This document shows, in pieces, positions 1 to 6,090 of a DNA stretch of 7,433 bases (the stretch's first letter is position 1; each line of letters begins with the position of its first letter). Position numbers and translations under genes: made by a program. This stretch comes from Faecalibacterium sp. GTDB lineage: Bacteria > Bacillota > Clostridia > Oscillospirales > Ruminococcaceae. The DNA lies in assembly GCA_020025795.1 (NCBI GenBank), contig JAHHRK010000077.1, positions 1-7,433 on the forward strand. The letters are read 5' to 3'. Below the pieces are notes generated by a model. The model saw nothing but the letters and a program-made list of their open reading frames with translations, did not search any database and had not been told where the DNA came from.

Positions 1-52
1 CGCTAGCCTGTCACGCTAGAGGTCGACAGTTCGAGCCTGTTCCGGGTCGCCA
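1..52 (+). tRNA. tRNA-Asp (anticodon GTC), 5' end outside the window
   Basis: This is the 3' part of an aspartate tRNA. The anticodon stem pairs 3-7 with 15-19 around the seven-base loop 8-14, whose middle bases 10-12 read GTC. A five-base variable region follows. The T arm pairs 25-29 with 37-41 around loop TTCGAGC (30-36). The 3' acceptor strand is 42-48, the discriminator is G49 (expected for tRNA-Asp) and the CCA end is encoded at 50-52. The D arm and 5' acceptor strand lie before the window. Only three bases separate it from the next tRNA, so the two are almost certainly co-transcribed. Confidence 0.93.
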
Positions 53-55
53 TCT

Positions 56-131
<76 letters not shown>

Positions 132-135
132 CAGC

Positions 136-176
136 AATACCTCGAATCCACAAAGGATTCGGGGTATTTTTTATTT
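136..176 (+). terminator. Rho-independent terminator of the tRNA operon
   Basis: A 14-bp stem (136-149 with 155-168, one G-T wobble) closes a five-base loop and is followed by a T-rich run (169-176). It starts five bases after the CCA of tRNA-Thr, so it ends the tRNA transcript. Confidence 0.92.
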
Positions 177-192
177 GATTTATATGTTATGC

Positions 193-231
193 AAAAAGGC
201 CGCTGTACAATAATGTACAGTGGCCTTTATT
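193..231 (-). terminator. Terminator of the flavodiiron gene (probably bidirectional)
   Basis: The stem pairs 195-209 with 214-228 (15 bp with one wobble) around a four-base loop. Read on the minus strand it ends in a T5 run (197-193), about 20 bases past the flavodiiron stop codon. The plus-strand exit is also T-rich, so the hairpin may act as a backup for the tRNA operon. With the preceding hairpin it fills the space between two convergent units. Confidence 0.88.
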
Positions 232-249
232 ATTTCAAAACGCTTTGTA

Positions 250-1401
250 TTATGCCTTGCACAGTTCCTCAGCCAGAGCTTCTACCTTGGCGGTAGAAAT
301 CTCATTCAGCGCAGAGGTGATTGTGACGGTGTTTTCCGCAAAGGTCAGGTCCTTGGACTTCTCCAGCATACCACGCATGACACGCGCAGCCATCGGTGCC
401 CAGGAGCCATTTTCCATCAAAGCGACTGTGCGGTTTTTATAGTTACGCTCGGTCAGATGATTGATAAAGTCCTTCATAAAGGGGAACACATCGCCATTGT
501 AAGTGGGGGTTGCCAGAACCATCTTGCTGTAACGGAATGCATCCGCCACAGCCTGCGACATATCGCAGCGAGCCAAATCACGTACCACAACCGTTGCGCC
601 CTTTTCCTGCAGCTTTTCTGCCAGCAGTTCCACAGCTTTGCCGGTGTGGCCATAGATGGAATTGTATGCCACCAGAACGCCTTCGCTTTCCGGGCGATAT
701 GCAGACCAGGTATCATACAGGTTCAGATAGTAACCCAGATTTTCCGTCAGAATGGGGCCATGCAGGGGGCAAATGGTCTGGATATCCAGCGCCCCAGCCT
801 TTTTCAGCAAAGCCTGCACCTGCACGCCATACTTGCCAACGATGCCAATAAAATAGCGTCGTGCTTCGTCAGCCCAGTCCTCGTCCACATCCAGTGCGCC
901 GAACTTGCCGAAGGCATCTGCCGAGAACAGGACCTTTTCGTTTTCCTCGTAAGTGACCATAACTTCCGGCCAGTGCACCATGGGTGCCATCACAAAGTGC
1001 AGCACATGACGGCCCAGAGCCAGGGTGTCGCCTTCCTTTGCCATGACGCGACGGTTTGCAAAATCGCAGCCGAAGAAGTTCTTGATCATATTAAAGGCGC
1101 TTGCGGATGCTACGATCACGGCATCGGGATAAACTTCCATGAATCGGACCACGTTGGCAGAATGATCCGGCTCCATGTGCTGTACCACCAGATAATCCGG
1201 TTTGCGACCATCCAAAACCGCCTTGATGTTTTCCAGCCACTGATCGCCAAAGCTCTGATCCACAGTATCCATAACGGCAATCTTATCGTCCAGAATCACA
1301 TAGGAATTGTATGCCATACCATTCGGCACTGCATACTGCCCCTCGAACAGATCTACCTCGTGATCATTCACGCCTACATAGCAAATATCTTTTGTCAGCA
1401 T
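250..1401 (-). CDS. fprA: Flavodiiron protein (oxygen/nitric oxide reductase, FprA/ROO family)
   Basis: A cytoplasmic enzyme of 383 aa that reduces O2 to water, or NO to N2O in some members, using electrons usually delivered by rubredoxin. Residues 1-240 form the metallo-beta-lactamase-like domain with every expected di-iron ligand visible: H75-x-E77-x-D79-H80, H143 (in MVHWPE), D162 (SADAFG) and H214 (CPLHGP). Residues 242-383 form a flavodoxin domain with the FMN phosphate loop NSIYGHTG at about 247-254 and the FMN-contacting segment TPTYNGDVFPF (298-308). Length fits the simplest class A enzymes, with no fused rubredoxin or flavin reductase domain. The start at 1401 is supported by GAGGTGA about five bases upstream. 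The gene is divergent from thioredoxin-desulfoferrodoxin, which supports a role in oxygen defence. The choice between O2 and NO as main substrate cannot be read from the sequence. Confidence 0.95.
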   Translation of the reverse strand: MLTKDICYVGVNDHEVDLFEGQYAVPNGMAYNSYVILDDKIAVMDTVDQSFGDQWLENIKAVLDGRKPDYLVVQHMEPDHSANVVRFMEVYPDAVIVASASAFNMIKNFFGCDFANRRVMAKEGDTLALGRHVLHFVMAPMVHWPEVMVTYEENEKVLFSADAFGKFGALDVDEDWADEARRYFIGIVGKYGVQVQALLKKAGALDIQTICPLHGPILTENLGYYLNLYDTWSAYRPESEGVLVAYNSIYGHTGKAVELLAEKLQEKGATVVVRDLARCDMSQAVADAFRYSKMVLATPTYNGDVFPFMKDFINHLTERNYKNRTVALMENGSWAPMAARVMRGMLEKSKDLTFAENTVTITSALNEISTAKVEALAEELCKA

Positions 1402-1450
1402 ATTTTCACCTCAATTATGTATTGACCTGGTTAGTATCGTTTATGACCCC

Positions 1451-1479
1451 ATAGTAATATAAAAGTGTTTTCCACACAA
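1451..1479 (-). promoter_or_regulatory. Candidate promoter of the flavodiiron gene with overlapping inverted repeat
   Basis: On the minus strand, TTGTGT (1479-1474, 3/6 to TTGACA) and TACTAT (1456-1451, 4/6 to TATAAT) are separated by 17 bp. This would place the start of transcription near 1444, about 43 bases before the ATG. The match is moderate. An imperfect inverted repeat, TTGTGTGGAAAACACTT on the minus strand, covers 1479-1463, so it overlaps the -35 and spacer, where a repressor would typically sit. Promoter and operator are both inferences. Confidence 0.4.
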
Positions 1480-1525
1480 GCCCCACAGCCGCAAAAAGTT
1501 TTGACTTTATTGCTTTTCTGCGCAA

Positions 1526-1545
1526 GTGGCGACAAAAGTCACCGC
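1526..1545. repeat. Inverted repeat GTGGCGAC-AAAA-GTCACCGC
   Basis: The half-sites 1526-1533 and 1538-1545 match at six of eight positions around a central AAAA. The repeat lies between the two divergent promoters. It shares the core GACAAAA-(G)-TCAC with the second repeat 50 bp downstream, which makes a protein-binding site more likely than chance, but no regulator family can be assigned with confidence. Confidence 0.45.
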
Positions 1546-1570
1546 CCTTGCATCTTTTTTGCATAACCGA

Positions 1571-1602
1571 CGCGTTATTGTGACAAAATCACAGAAAGCG
1601 CG
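1571..1602. repeat. Nested inverted repeat with TGTGA-N5-TCACA core upstream of thioredoxin
   Basis: The core TGTGACAAAATCACA (1579-1593) is a perfect inverted repeat of five-base arms around CAAAA. It sits inside a longer imperfect palindrome whose outer arms are CGCGTT (1571-1576) and AAGCGCG (1596-1602). The half-sites resemble those of the CRP/FNR family and of the redox repressor Rex, but the spacing is one base shorter than the classical form of either. The core is centred about 41 bases upstream of the predicted thioredoxin transcription start, the typical place for an activator touching RNA polymerase. Function is inferred. Confidence 0.5.
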
Positions 1603-1611
1603 TTTTGCTCG

Positions 1612-1620
1612 TGCTAAAAT
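1612..1620 (+). promoter_or_regulatory. Extended -10 promoter of the thioredoxin-desulfoferrodoxin operon
   Basis: TGCTAAAAT combines an extended -10 (TGn, 1612-1614) with TAAAAT (1615-1620, 5/6 to consensus). Transcription would begin near 1627, giving a leader of about 37 bases. No good -35 is present at the right distance (1592-1597 reads CAGAAA). This fits either an extended -10 promoter or one that depends on an activator bound at the palindrome just upstream. Confidence 0.55.
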
Positions 1621-1663
1621 AAGACCATCGAAACACCCTACAACACATCAAGGAGGCAATTAT

Positions 1664-1969
1664 ATGTCTGTTATTCATATTACCAATGCAACCTTCGAGC
1701 AGGAGGTTCTCCACAGTGATAAGCCCGTTCTGCTGGACTTTTGGGCAAGCTGGTGCGGCCCCTGCCGCCGTGTAGGTCCTGTTCTGGATGCGATTGCTGA
1801 AGAACGCCCCGACATCAAGGTCTGCAAGATCAACGTGGACGAAGAGAGTGAGCTGGCTGCCGCTTTCCAGGTAACCAGCATCCCCACTCTGGTCGTAATC
1901 AAAGACGGCCAGGTCACCAATCGTACCATGGGCGCACTGCCCAAGCACCAGATCCTGGCTCTGCTGTAA
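1664..1969 (+). CDS. trxA: Thioredoxin
   Basis: A small cytoplasmic dithiol-disulfide oxidoreductase of 101 aa, close to the usual 105 or so. The redox site WCGPC is at residues 30-34, the buried acid corresponding to E. coli Asp26 is D25 in LLDFWASW, and the cis-proline loop TSIPT has P74. The basic residue after CGPC is Arg instead of the common Lys. One extra cysteine, C54, lies in IKVCKIN. The ATG at 1664 is chosen because AAGGAGG (1650-1656) lies seven bases before it. A longer reading frame from a GTG at 1526 runs through the promoter and repeats and adds nothing thioredoxin-like. It is first in an operon with desulfoferrodoxin, 39 bases apart. No thioredoxin reductase is in the window, so this copy may serve oxidative-stress repair and be reduced by a reductase encoded elsewhere. 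Confidence 0.95.
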   Translation: MSVIHITNATFEQEVLHSDKPVLLDFWASWCGPCRRVGPVLDAIAEERPDIKVCKINVDEESELAAAFQVTSIPTLVVIKDGQVTNRTMGALPKHQILALL

Positions 1970-1992
1970 GAAGTCATTCAACACTATCCTAT

Positions 1993-2011
1993 ACAGGAGG
2001 TACCTGTCATG
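1993..2011 (+). promoter_or_regulatory. Ribosome binding site of desulfoferrodoxin inside a small hairpin
   Basis: The Shine-Dalgarno AGGAGG (1995-2000) is eight bases before the ATG at 2009. It falls within the inverted repeat ACAGG (1993-1997), AGGTA loop (1998-2002), CCTGT (2003-2007). In the mRNA this would form a 5-bp hairpin that covers part of the ribosome binding site. The pairing is visible, but whether it matters in the cell is unknown. Confidence 0.6.
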
Positions 2012-2389
2012 CGCGAAGTAAAATTTCTGATTTGCAAACGCTGCGGCAACCTGATTCAGGTAATTCACGATGCCAAAGTTCCTATGCTGTGCTGCGGCGA
2101 AAAGATGACCGAGCTGGTTCCTAACACGGTAGACGCCAGCGGTGAAAAACATCTGCCTGCTGTGTCCATGGAAAGCGGCGTATGCAAGGTATCTGTCGGC
2201 ACTGTGGCACATCCCATGCTGCCGGAGCACCACATTCAGTGGGTTTATCTGCAAACCGAGCAGGGCAGTCAGATCCAGTATCTGAACCCCGGCGAAGCAC
2301 CGGAAGTTTCCTTTATTCTGGGCAGCGACAAACCCGTGGCAGTGTATGCGTACTGCAACCTGCACGGCCTGTGGAAGGCTGAACTGTAA
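2009..2389 (+). CDS. dfx: Desulfoferrodoxin (two-iron superoxide reductase)
   Basis: This cytoplasmic enzyme of 126 aa reduces superoxide to hydrogen peroxide without releasing O2, the anaerobe's alternative to superoxide dismutase. The N-terminal desulforedoxin domain (about 1-36) has all four cysteine ligands of center I: C9-x2-C12 and the C28-C29 pair. The C-terminal domain carries the catalytic center II ligands H48 (in EKHLP), H68 (VAHPM), H74 (PEHHIQW), C116 and H119 (YCNLHG), plus the catalytic E46-K47 pair. Length matches the family. It is second in the operon after thioredoxin, with its own CAGGAGG site partly inside a hairpin. Electrons normally come from rubredoxin, which is not encoded here. 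Thioredoxin as donor is not established for this family. A strong terminator follows about 50 bases after the stop. Confidence 0.96.
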   Translation: MREVKFLICKRCGNLIQVIHDAKVPMLCCGEKMTELVPNTVDASGEKHLPAVSMESGVCKVSVGTVAHPMLPEHHIQWVYLQTEQGSQIQYLNPGEAPEVSFILGSDKPVAVYAYCNLHGLWKAEL

Positions 2390-2440
2390 GATTCTCTCTT
2401 ATCTCTTGTCCTTTATCTTTTTATCTCTTTTCCTATCACT

Positions 2441-2488
2441 AAAAAAGCCCCCGCAGCCTGCCTCTATGGCGGTTGCGGGGGCTTTTTG
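2441..2488. terminator. Bidirectional rho-independent terminator
   Basis: A 9-bp GC-rich stem GCCCCCGCA (2447-2455) with TGCGGGGGC (2474-2482) is flanked by six A before it (2441-2446) and five T after it (2483-2487). It therefore has a U-tract on both strands. It ends the thioredoxin-desulfoferrodoxin operon on the plus strand and the methyltransferase on the minus strand. Confidence 0.93.
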
Positions 2489-2502
2489 TTTGCGATTGTT
2501 TC

Positions 2503-3129
2503 TTATTTCTGGCTTGGATCAAACCGATACACCGAATAGGTAGCTTCTTCACCACCTTTTCGCTGGAAGGTCTCCCCTGCCAGCTTTGTCCAGCCGGGGC
2601 GTCCATCCAGATAAGCCGCATAGTAATCGAACAAATAAACCAGACGAATCGGGTGCGGGACCTGTTTTTCCAGTGCTCCGATAAACTTGGAAAAAATCTT
2701 TCCGTTAAAGGGGTTAAACAGATAATACACCGTCACCTGCTGCATCAGGTCCTGCGCTTCCAGGATATTCGCACAGCGAATCTCCACACCGGGGCACTGC
2801 TCCATGCGCTTTTGTGCGGTTGCTGTAACATCCGGGTCCAGCTCCACGCCCATCAGGCGGCACTTGGCCTTATGCAGGTACAGATACGTCAGTACGCGGC
2901 CTTCGCCGCAGCCTACATCTAAAAGGACATCCTGTTCTGTCAGCGGCACATGCTTTTTGAAGATGCGGTCCAGACAGCGATAGTCCGAGCTTTGGGTGGC
3001 TTCTGCGCCCAGTGCGGAAAAACGGGTGGGCTTCGTTTCGTCTACCGAAATACCGCCCAGGCGGCGGTCCTCCCAGCGTGTACGCAGCCGATACAGCCAG
3101 GCTGCCAGTGATTTTTTCTTCTTTGCCAT
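2503..3129 (-). CDS. Class I SAM-dependent methyltransferase, substrate unknown
   Basis: A 208-aa protein with a Rossmann-type methyltransferase fold. Motif I is LLDVGCGEGR (69-78), which binds S-adenosylmethionine. The acidic residue that contacts the ribose is in GVELDPD (94-100). A post-motif strand YYLFNPF (135-141) sits where N6-adenine and related enzymes have NPPY-type motifs, but with Phe where the second Pro would be, so a DNA/RNA adenine activity should not be assumed. The N-terminus (1-25) is very basic, MAKKKK then several Arg, which would suit nucleic-acid or ribosome binding; that is inference. There is no signal peptide or membrane segment. The start is supported by AAGGAAA seven or so bases upstream. 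It is the only gene between two terminators, and I found no convincing promoter, so it may depend on read-through from the pot operon. Confidence 0.82.
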   Translation of the reverse strand: MAKKKKSLAAWLYRLRTRWEDRRLGGISVDETKPTRFSALGAEATQSSDYRCLDRIFKKHVPLTEQDVLLDVGCGEGRVLTYLYLHKAKCRLMGVELDPDVTATAQKRMEQCPGVEIRCANILEAQDLMQQVTVYYLFNPFNGKIFSKFIGALEKQVPHPIRLVYLFDYYAAYLDGRPGWTKLAGETFQRKGGEEATYSVYRFDPSQK

Positions 3130-3153
3130 TTTCGTTTCCTTATCTTTTCACAC

Positions 3154-3194
3154 AAAAAAGCCGACAGCTTTACGCCGTATGCTGCCGGCTTTTT
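3154..3194 (-). terminator. Terminator of the potABCD operon
   Basis: The stem pairs 3160-3168 with 3181-3189, with one A-C mismatch at 3164/3185. It is extended by A-T pairs outside and a short inner helix. On the minus strand it ends in a run of six T (3159-3154). It lies about 10 bases past the potD stop and about 25 bases before the methyltransferase start, so it separates the two. The plus strand also has a T run, but no plus-strand gene needs it. Confidence 0.88.
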
Positions 3195-3202
3195 ATAACG
3201 AA

Positions 3203-4330
3203 TCAATTGATTTTTACGTTTTCCCACAAATCATTGATGTAATGCAGGGTTTCCACGTCCAGATTGCGGTATGCATACTGGTTGTACATCTCCGAGAAAT
3301 CGTCCATCTCCGGATACAGGATTTCCATGGCTTCCTCGCCCATATCTTCCTGATACTGCTCGCTCTCGTACACAACGCGGTTCGGCGAAGCATAACCTGT
3401 ATATTCCGCATTCGCCACAGCAGGCTCTTCCGACAGCATATAGTTGATAAAGATTTCCGCAAGCTCCTTATGCTGCGCACAGGTCGGAATACACATTGCG
3501 TCAATATAAAGGTTTGTGCGCTCCGGATAATAGAACTGCAAGTCCACATCCGAAGCCTGTGCATCGCGCATGGTCAGGTAGTCGCCGGCATAGTAAGAGC
3601 CAATGGCAGCTTCACCGGATTCCATCAGGTTAAAGATTTCATCCATAACCAGACCATACAGCAAATGGTGCTGCTCGATCAGGTCATCACAGGCTTTATC
3701 CCACACGGCATGGTCGGTGGTGTTCACGTCCATGCCTTCCTTATACAAGGCAATGCCAAAGGCGTCACGGGAGTTATTGAACTGCAGAATCTTATTTTTG
3801 TATTTTTCATTCCACAACAGATCCCAGTCGCCCACATCTGCTTCGTCCACCACGTTTGCATCATAGATCACGCCTACCATGCCGTAAGTGTAAGGCACAC
3901 TGTACTCGTTTTCCGGATCGTAGTACAATCCCTTGAAGCCGTCATCAATGTTCTTGTAATTGGGGATATTATCAAAGTTCAGCGGTGCCAGCATACCTTC
4001 CTGACGCATACGTTCCACCATGTAATCAGATGGAATCAGCACGTCATAGCTGACAGCGCCGCTGGCGATTTTACTGTACATATCCTCATTGGAGGCAAAG
4101 GTGCTGTAATTCACTTTGACCGGCTGACCATAGTTTTCCAGATACCAGGCTTCGAACTCATGGATGGTATCAAAGCTGTCTTCGCTTCCATCCGAAATAT
4201 ATTCGCCCCAGTTATACACATTCAAAACCAGCGTATCGCCGGTGATGCCGGCAACGCTGCCGCAGCCGGCCAGGCTGATGCACAAGGCCAACACCAGTGC
4301 CAGCAAAACTGCCAAGAACTTTTTGTTCAT
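3203..4330 (-). CDS. potD: Spermidine/putrescine ABC transporter substrate-binding lipoprotein PotD
   Basis: The polyamine receptor of the importer, 375 aa, anchored outside the membrane as a lipoprotein. Residues 1-22 form a signal peptide (MNKK, then a hydrophobic stretch) ending in lipobox LAGC with C23 as the lipidated cysteine. Family landmarks follow: NVYNWGEYISDG (37-48), YDVLIPSDYMVERM (95-108), VPYTYGMVGVIYD (145-157), NNSRDAFGIAL (185-195), YIDAMCIP (275-282) and TGYASPN (311-317). Relative to E. coli PotD, D277 appears to match Asp257, while Tyr275 sits at Trp255 and D189 at Glu171. These assignments are from memory and by eye. The start at 4330 is chosen over an in-frame ATG at 4345 because AGGAGGA lies at 4342-4336 and the longer form would put an Arg pair before the signal. 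It follows potC by 15 bases and is the last gene before the terminator. Confidence 0.95.
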   Translation of the reverse strand: MNKKFLAVLLALVLALCISLAGCGSVAGITGDTLVLNVYNWGEYISDGSEDSFDTIHEFEAWYLENYGQPVKVNYSTFASNEDMYSKIASGAVSYDVLIPSDYMVERMRQEGMLAPLNFDNIPNYKNIDDGFKGLYYDPENEYSVPYTYGMVGVIYDANVVDEADVGDWDLLWNEKYKNKILQFNNSRDAFGIALYKEGMDVNTTDHAVWDKACDDLIEQHHLLYGLVMDEIFNLMESGEAAIGSYYAGDYLTMRDAQASDVDLQFYYPERTNLYIDAMCIPTCAQHKELAEIFINYMLSEEPAVANAEYTGYASPNRVVYESEQYQEDMGEEAMEILYPEMDDFSEMYNQYAYRNLDVETLHYINDLWENVKIN

Positions 4331-4345
4331 GCTTGTCCTCCTCAT

Positions 4346-5203
4346 TTAGTTTTCTGCGCCGCTGTTCAGCTTTGCGCGACGATGCTTGCGGTGCTTTTTC
4401 TTCTGCTCACGCAGCTGCTTAGCATCATCATTGTCTACTACGTTGTTAATCAGGAGTAGACCCAGCGTTACAAAGAAAATAATGGTAGCCAGCGCATACA
4501 TTTTCGGCGTAACCGTTTTCTTGGTCATGCTGTAAATGCGGATGGGCAAGGTGTCAAAGCCGTTACCGTTAGTAAAGTAGCTAATTACGAAATCGTCCAG
4601 CGACAAGGTGAATGCCATGATAGCGCCGTTGACGATACCAGGCATCATTTCGGGCAGTTCTACCTTGAAGAAGCCGCGCATGGGGGTGCAGCCCAGATCC
4701 ATTGCTGCTTCCAGCAGAGAGTTATCCATCTGCTGCAGCTTCGGCAAGACCTGCAAAATCACATACGGCAGGCAGAACGAAACGTGCGCCAGCAGCATGG
4801 TCCAGAAGTTCAGGCTGGAGCTGGTACCCAGCATACGGCCTGCGAACACGAACATCAGCATCAAAGAGATACCGGTGATAATGTCAGGGTTGGTCATGGG
4901 GATATTCGTCACCGTGTTCATAGCGGCACGATACCAGCGGCTGCGCAGGCGATCAATGCCCAGTGCCGTAATAGTGCCCACCACAACAGAGATTGCCGTA
5001 GCGCAGGTTGCCAGCAGCAGCGAGTTGCCGACTGCCTCCAGCGTAGCGCTGTCCTTGAACAGCTCCACATACCACGAGAGCGTAAATCCAGAAAAGACCG
5101 ACAGGCTGTGGGATTCGTTAAAAGAGAATACCAGCAGTACCACGATAGGTGCAAACAAAAAGGCAAAAATCAGCCCGCTATAAATTTTGGCAGATGTTTT
5201 CAT
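4346..5203 (-). CDS. potC: Spermidine/putrescine ABC transporter permease PotC
   Basis: The second membrane subunit of the polyamine importer, 285 aa. About six hydrophobic segments are visible, near residues 8-28, 60-84, 97-123, 132-155, 190-206 and 236-255. The cytoplasmic EAA loop that docks on PotA is at 165-190, beginning EAAMDLGCTPMRGFF and ending ELPEMMPGI. The C-terminal 25 residues are hydrophilic and strongly basic (KKKHRKHRRAK at 268-278), longer and more charged than the end of a typical PotC. By the usual topology this tail is cytoplasmic. Its ATG overlaps the potB TGA as ATGA, and GGAGG (5217-5213) lies within the last codons of potB, so translation is probably coupled. Confidence 0.95.
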   Translation of the reverse strand: MKTSAKIYSGLIFAFLFAPIVVLLVFSFNESHSLSVFSGFTLSWYVELFKDSATLEAVGNSLLLATCATAISVVVGTITALGIDRLRSRWYRAAMNTVTNIPMTNPDIITGISLMLMFVFAGRMLGTSSSLNFWTMLLAHVSFCLPYVILQVLPKLQQMDNSLLEAAMDLGCTPMRGFFKVELPEMMPGIVNGAIMAFTLSLDDFVISYFTNGNGFDTLPIRIYSMTKKTVTPKMYALATIIFFVTLGLLLINNVVDNDDAKQLREQKKKHRKHRRAKLNSGAEN

Positions 5204-6090
5204 TTCGTTTTTCCTCCGTATACGCTGCGCACCGTTACATACTTGACCAGTGCCATCAAAGCCAGCAGAATCAGCATCAATACAAATGCAATGGCAGCTG
5301 CAAAGTGCAGGTTGTTCGCCACATACTGGCCTTCAATTACGTCGCCAATCAAGAGGAACTTGCCGTTGCCCAGCTTCTGAGAAATATAGAATGTGCTGAT
5401 GGACGGGATCAGAACCATCGTGATGCCGGAAATCACGCCGGGCATACTCAGCGGAATGACCACACGGCGCAGCACAGACAGGCTGCCGCAGCCCAGGTCG
5501 CGTGCGGCCTCCAGCAGGTTATTATCAATTTTGCAGATGATGGAATAAATCGGCAGCACCATATACGGGAAATAGTCGTATACCATGCCAATAACGACCG
5601 CTGCTTCGGTGCCGATGATGTGCACCGGCGGCAGGCCCAGCATCTTCAGCAGGCCGTTAAAAATGCCCTTATCCTGCAAAATGGTCATCCATGCGTAGGT
5701 GCGGATCAAAAAGTTCATCCACATGGGAATCATAATCAGCGTGACCATGGTTTTCTGAGTACGCTCCGGTGCGCGCGCCATGATGTATGCAATGGGATAG
5801 CCCAGCAAAAGGCAAACCAGTGTGGAAATCATGGCCAGACGCACCGACCGCCAGAACACCAGCAGATAGGTGTGCACCTCTACCATCGCACCGCTGTCCG
5901 AACGAATCGTGCTTGTTGCTGTGAAAAAGCGGGTAATGTTTTGCGTAGTAAAGGCAAAGTTATTATCGGTAAACGCATAGTAAGCCACAAACAGCAGCGG
6001 CACCAGCACAAACAGGATACTCCAAATCGAATACGGAACCAGCGCGGCCTTATAAAAAGTCGGAGTCCGCTTTACACTGTTACGTTTCAT
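5200..6090 (-). CDS. potB: Spermidine/putrescine ABC transporter permease PotB
   Basis: The first membrane subunit of the polyamine importer, 296 aa, forming the channel with PotC. Hydrophobic segments are near 17-40, 75-104, 115-138, 161-184, 212-236 and 262-284. The segment IPMWMNFLIRTYAW (121-134) is typical of PotB. The EAA loop is at 194-219, beginning EAARDLGCGSLSVLRR and ending IPLSMPGV. The N-terminus is basic, consistent with a cytoplasmic end. The start overlaps the potA stop as ATGA, with AGAGG (6102-6098) about seven bases upstream inside the potA end. The downstream overlap with potC has the same form. Confidence 0.95.
   Translation of the reverse strand: MKRNSVKRTPTFYKAALVPYSIWSILFVLVPLLFVAYYAFTDNNFAFTTQNITRFFTATSTIRSDSGAMVEVHTYLLVFWRSVRLAMISTLVCLLLGYPIAYIMARAPERTQKTMVTLIMIPMWMNFLIRTYAWMTILQDKGIFNGLLKMLGLPPVHIIGTEAAVVIGMVYDYFPYMVLPIYSIICKIDNNLLEAARDLGCGSLSVLRRVVIPLSMPGVISGITMVLIPSISTFYISQKLGNGKFLLIGDVIEGQYVANNLHFAAAIAFVLMLILLALMALVKYVTVRSVYGGKTK

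Noticed and set aside
220..1425. Open frame of 401 codons on the plus strand opposite the flavodiiron gene
   Set aside because: It runs antisense through a gene with all catalytic residues intact. Its translation is rich in His, Cys and Ile with no recognisable domain, and it arises because the sense gene rarely uses TTA, CTA or TCA codons.
1501..1506. TTGACT as a plus-strand -35 element
   Set aside because: No -10-like hexamer lies 16-18 bp downstream (1524-1529 reads AAGTGG), so it does not form a promoter on its own.
1526..1663. N-terminal extension of thioredoxin from a GTG at 1526
   Set aside because: The extra 46 codons cover the promoter and inverted repeats. The ATG at 1664 has an ideal AAGGAGG seven bases upstream and gives the normal thioredoxin length.
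1589..2365. Open frame of 258 codons on the minus strand opposite thioredoxin and desulfoferrodoxin
   Set aside because: It runs antisense to two well-recognised genes with good ribosome binding sites, and its product has no family resemblance.
2996..4459. Open frame of 487 codons on the plus strand opposite potD
   Set aside because: It spans the methyltransferase start, the terminator at 3154-3194, all of potD and the potC end on the opposite strand. No ribosome binding site or domain is seen, so it is a shadow of potD.
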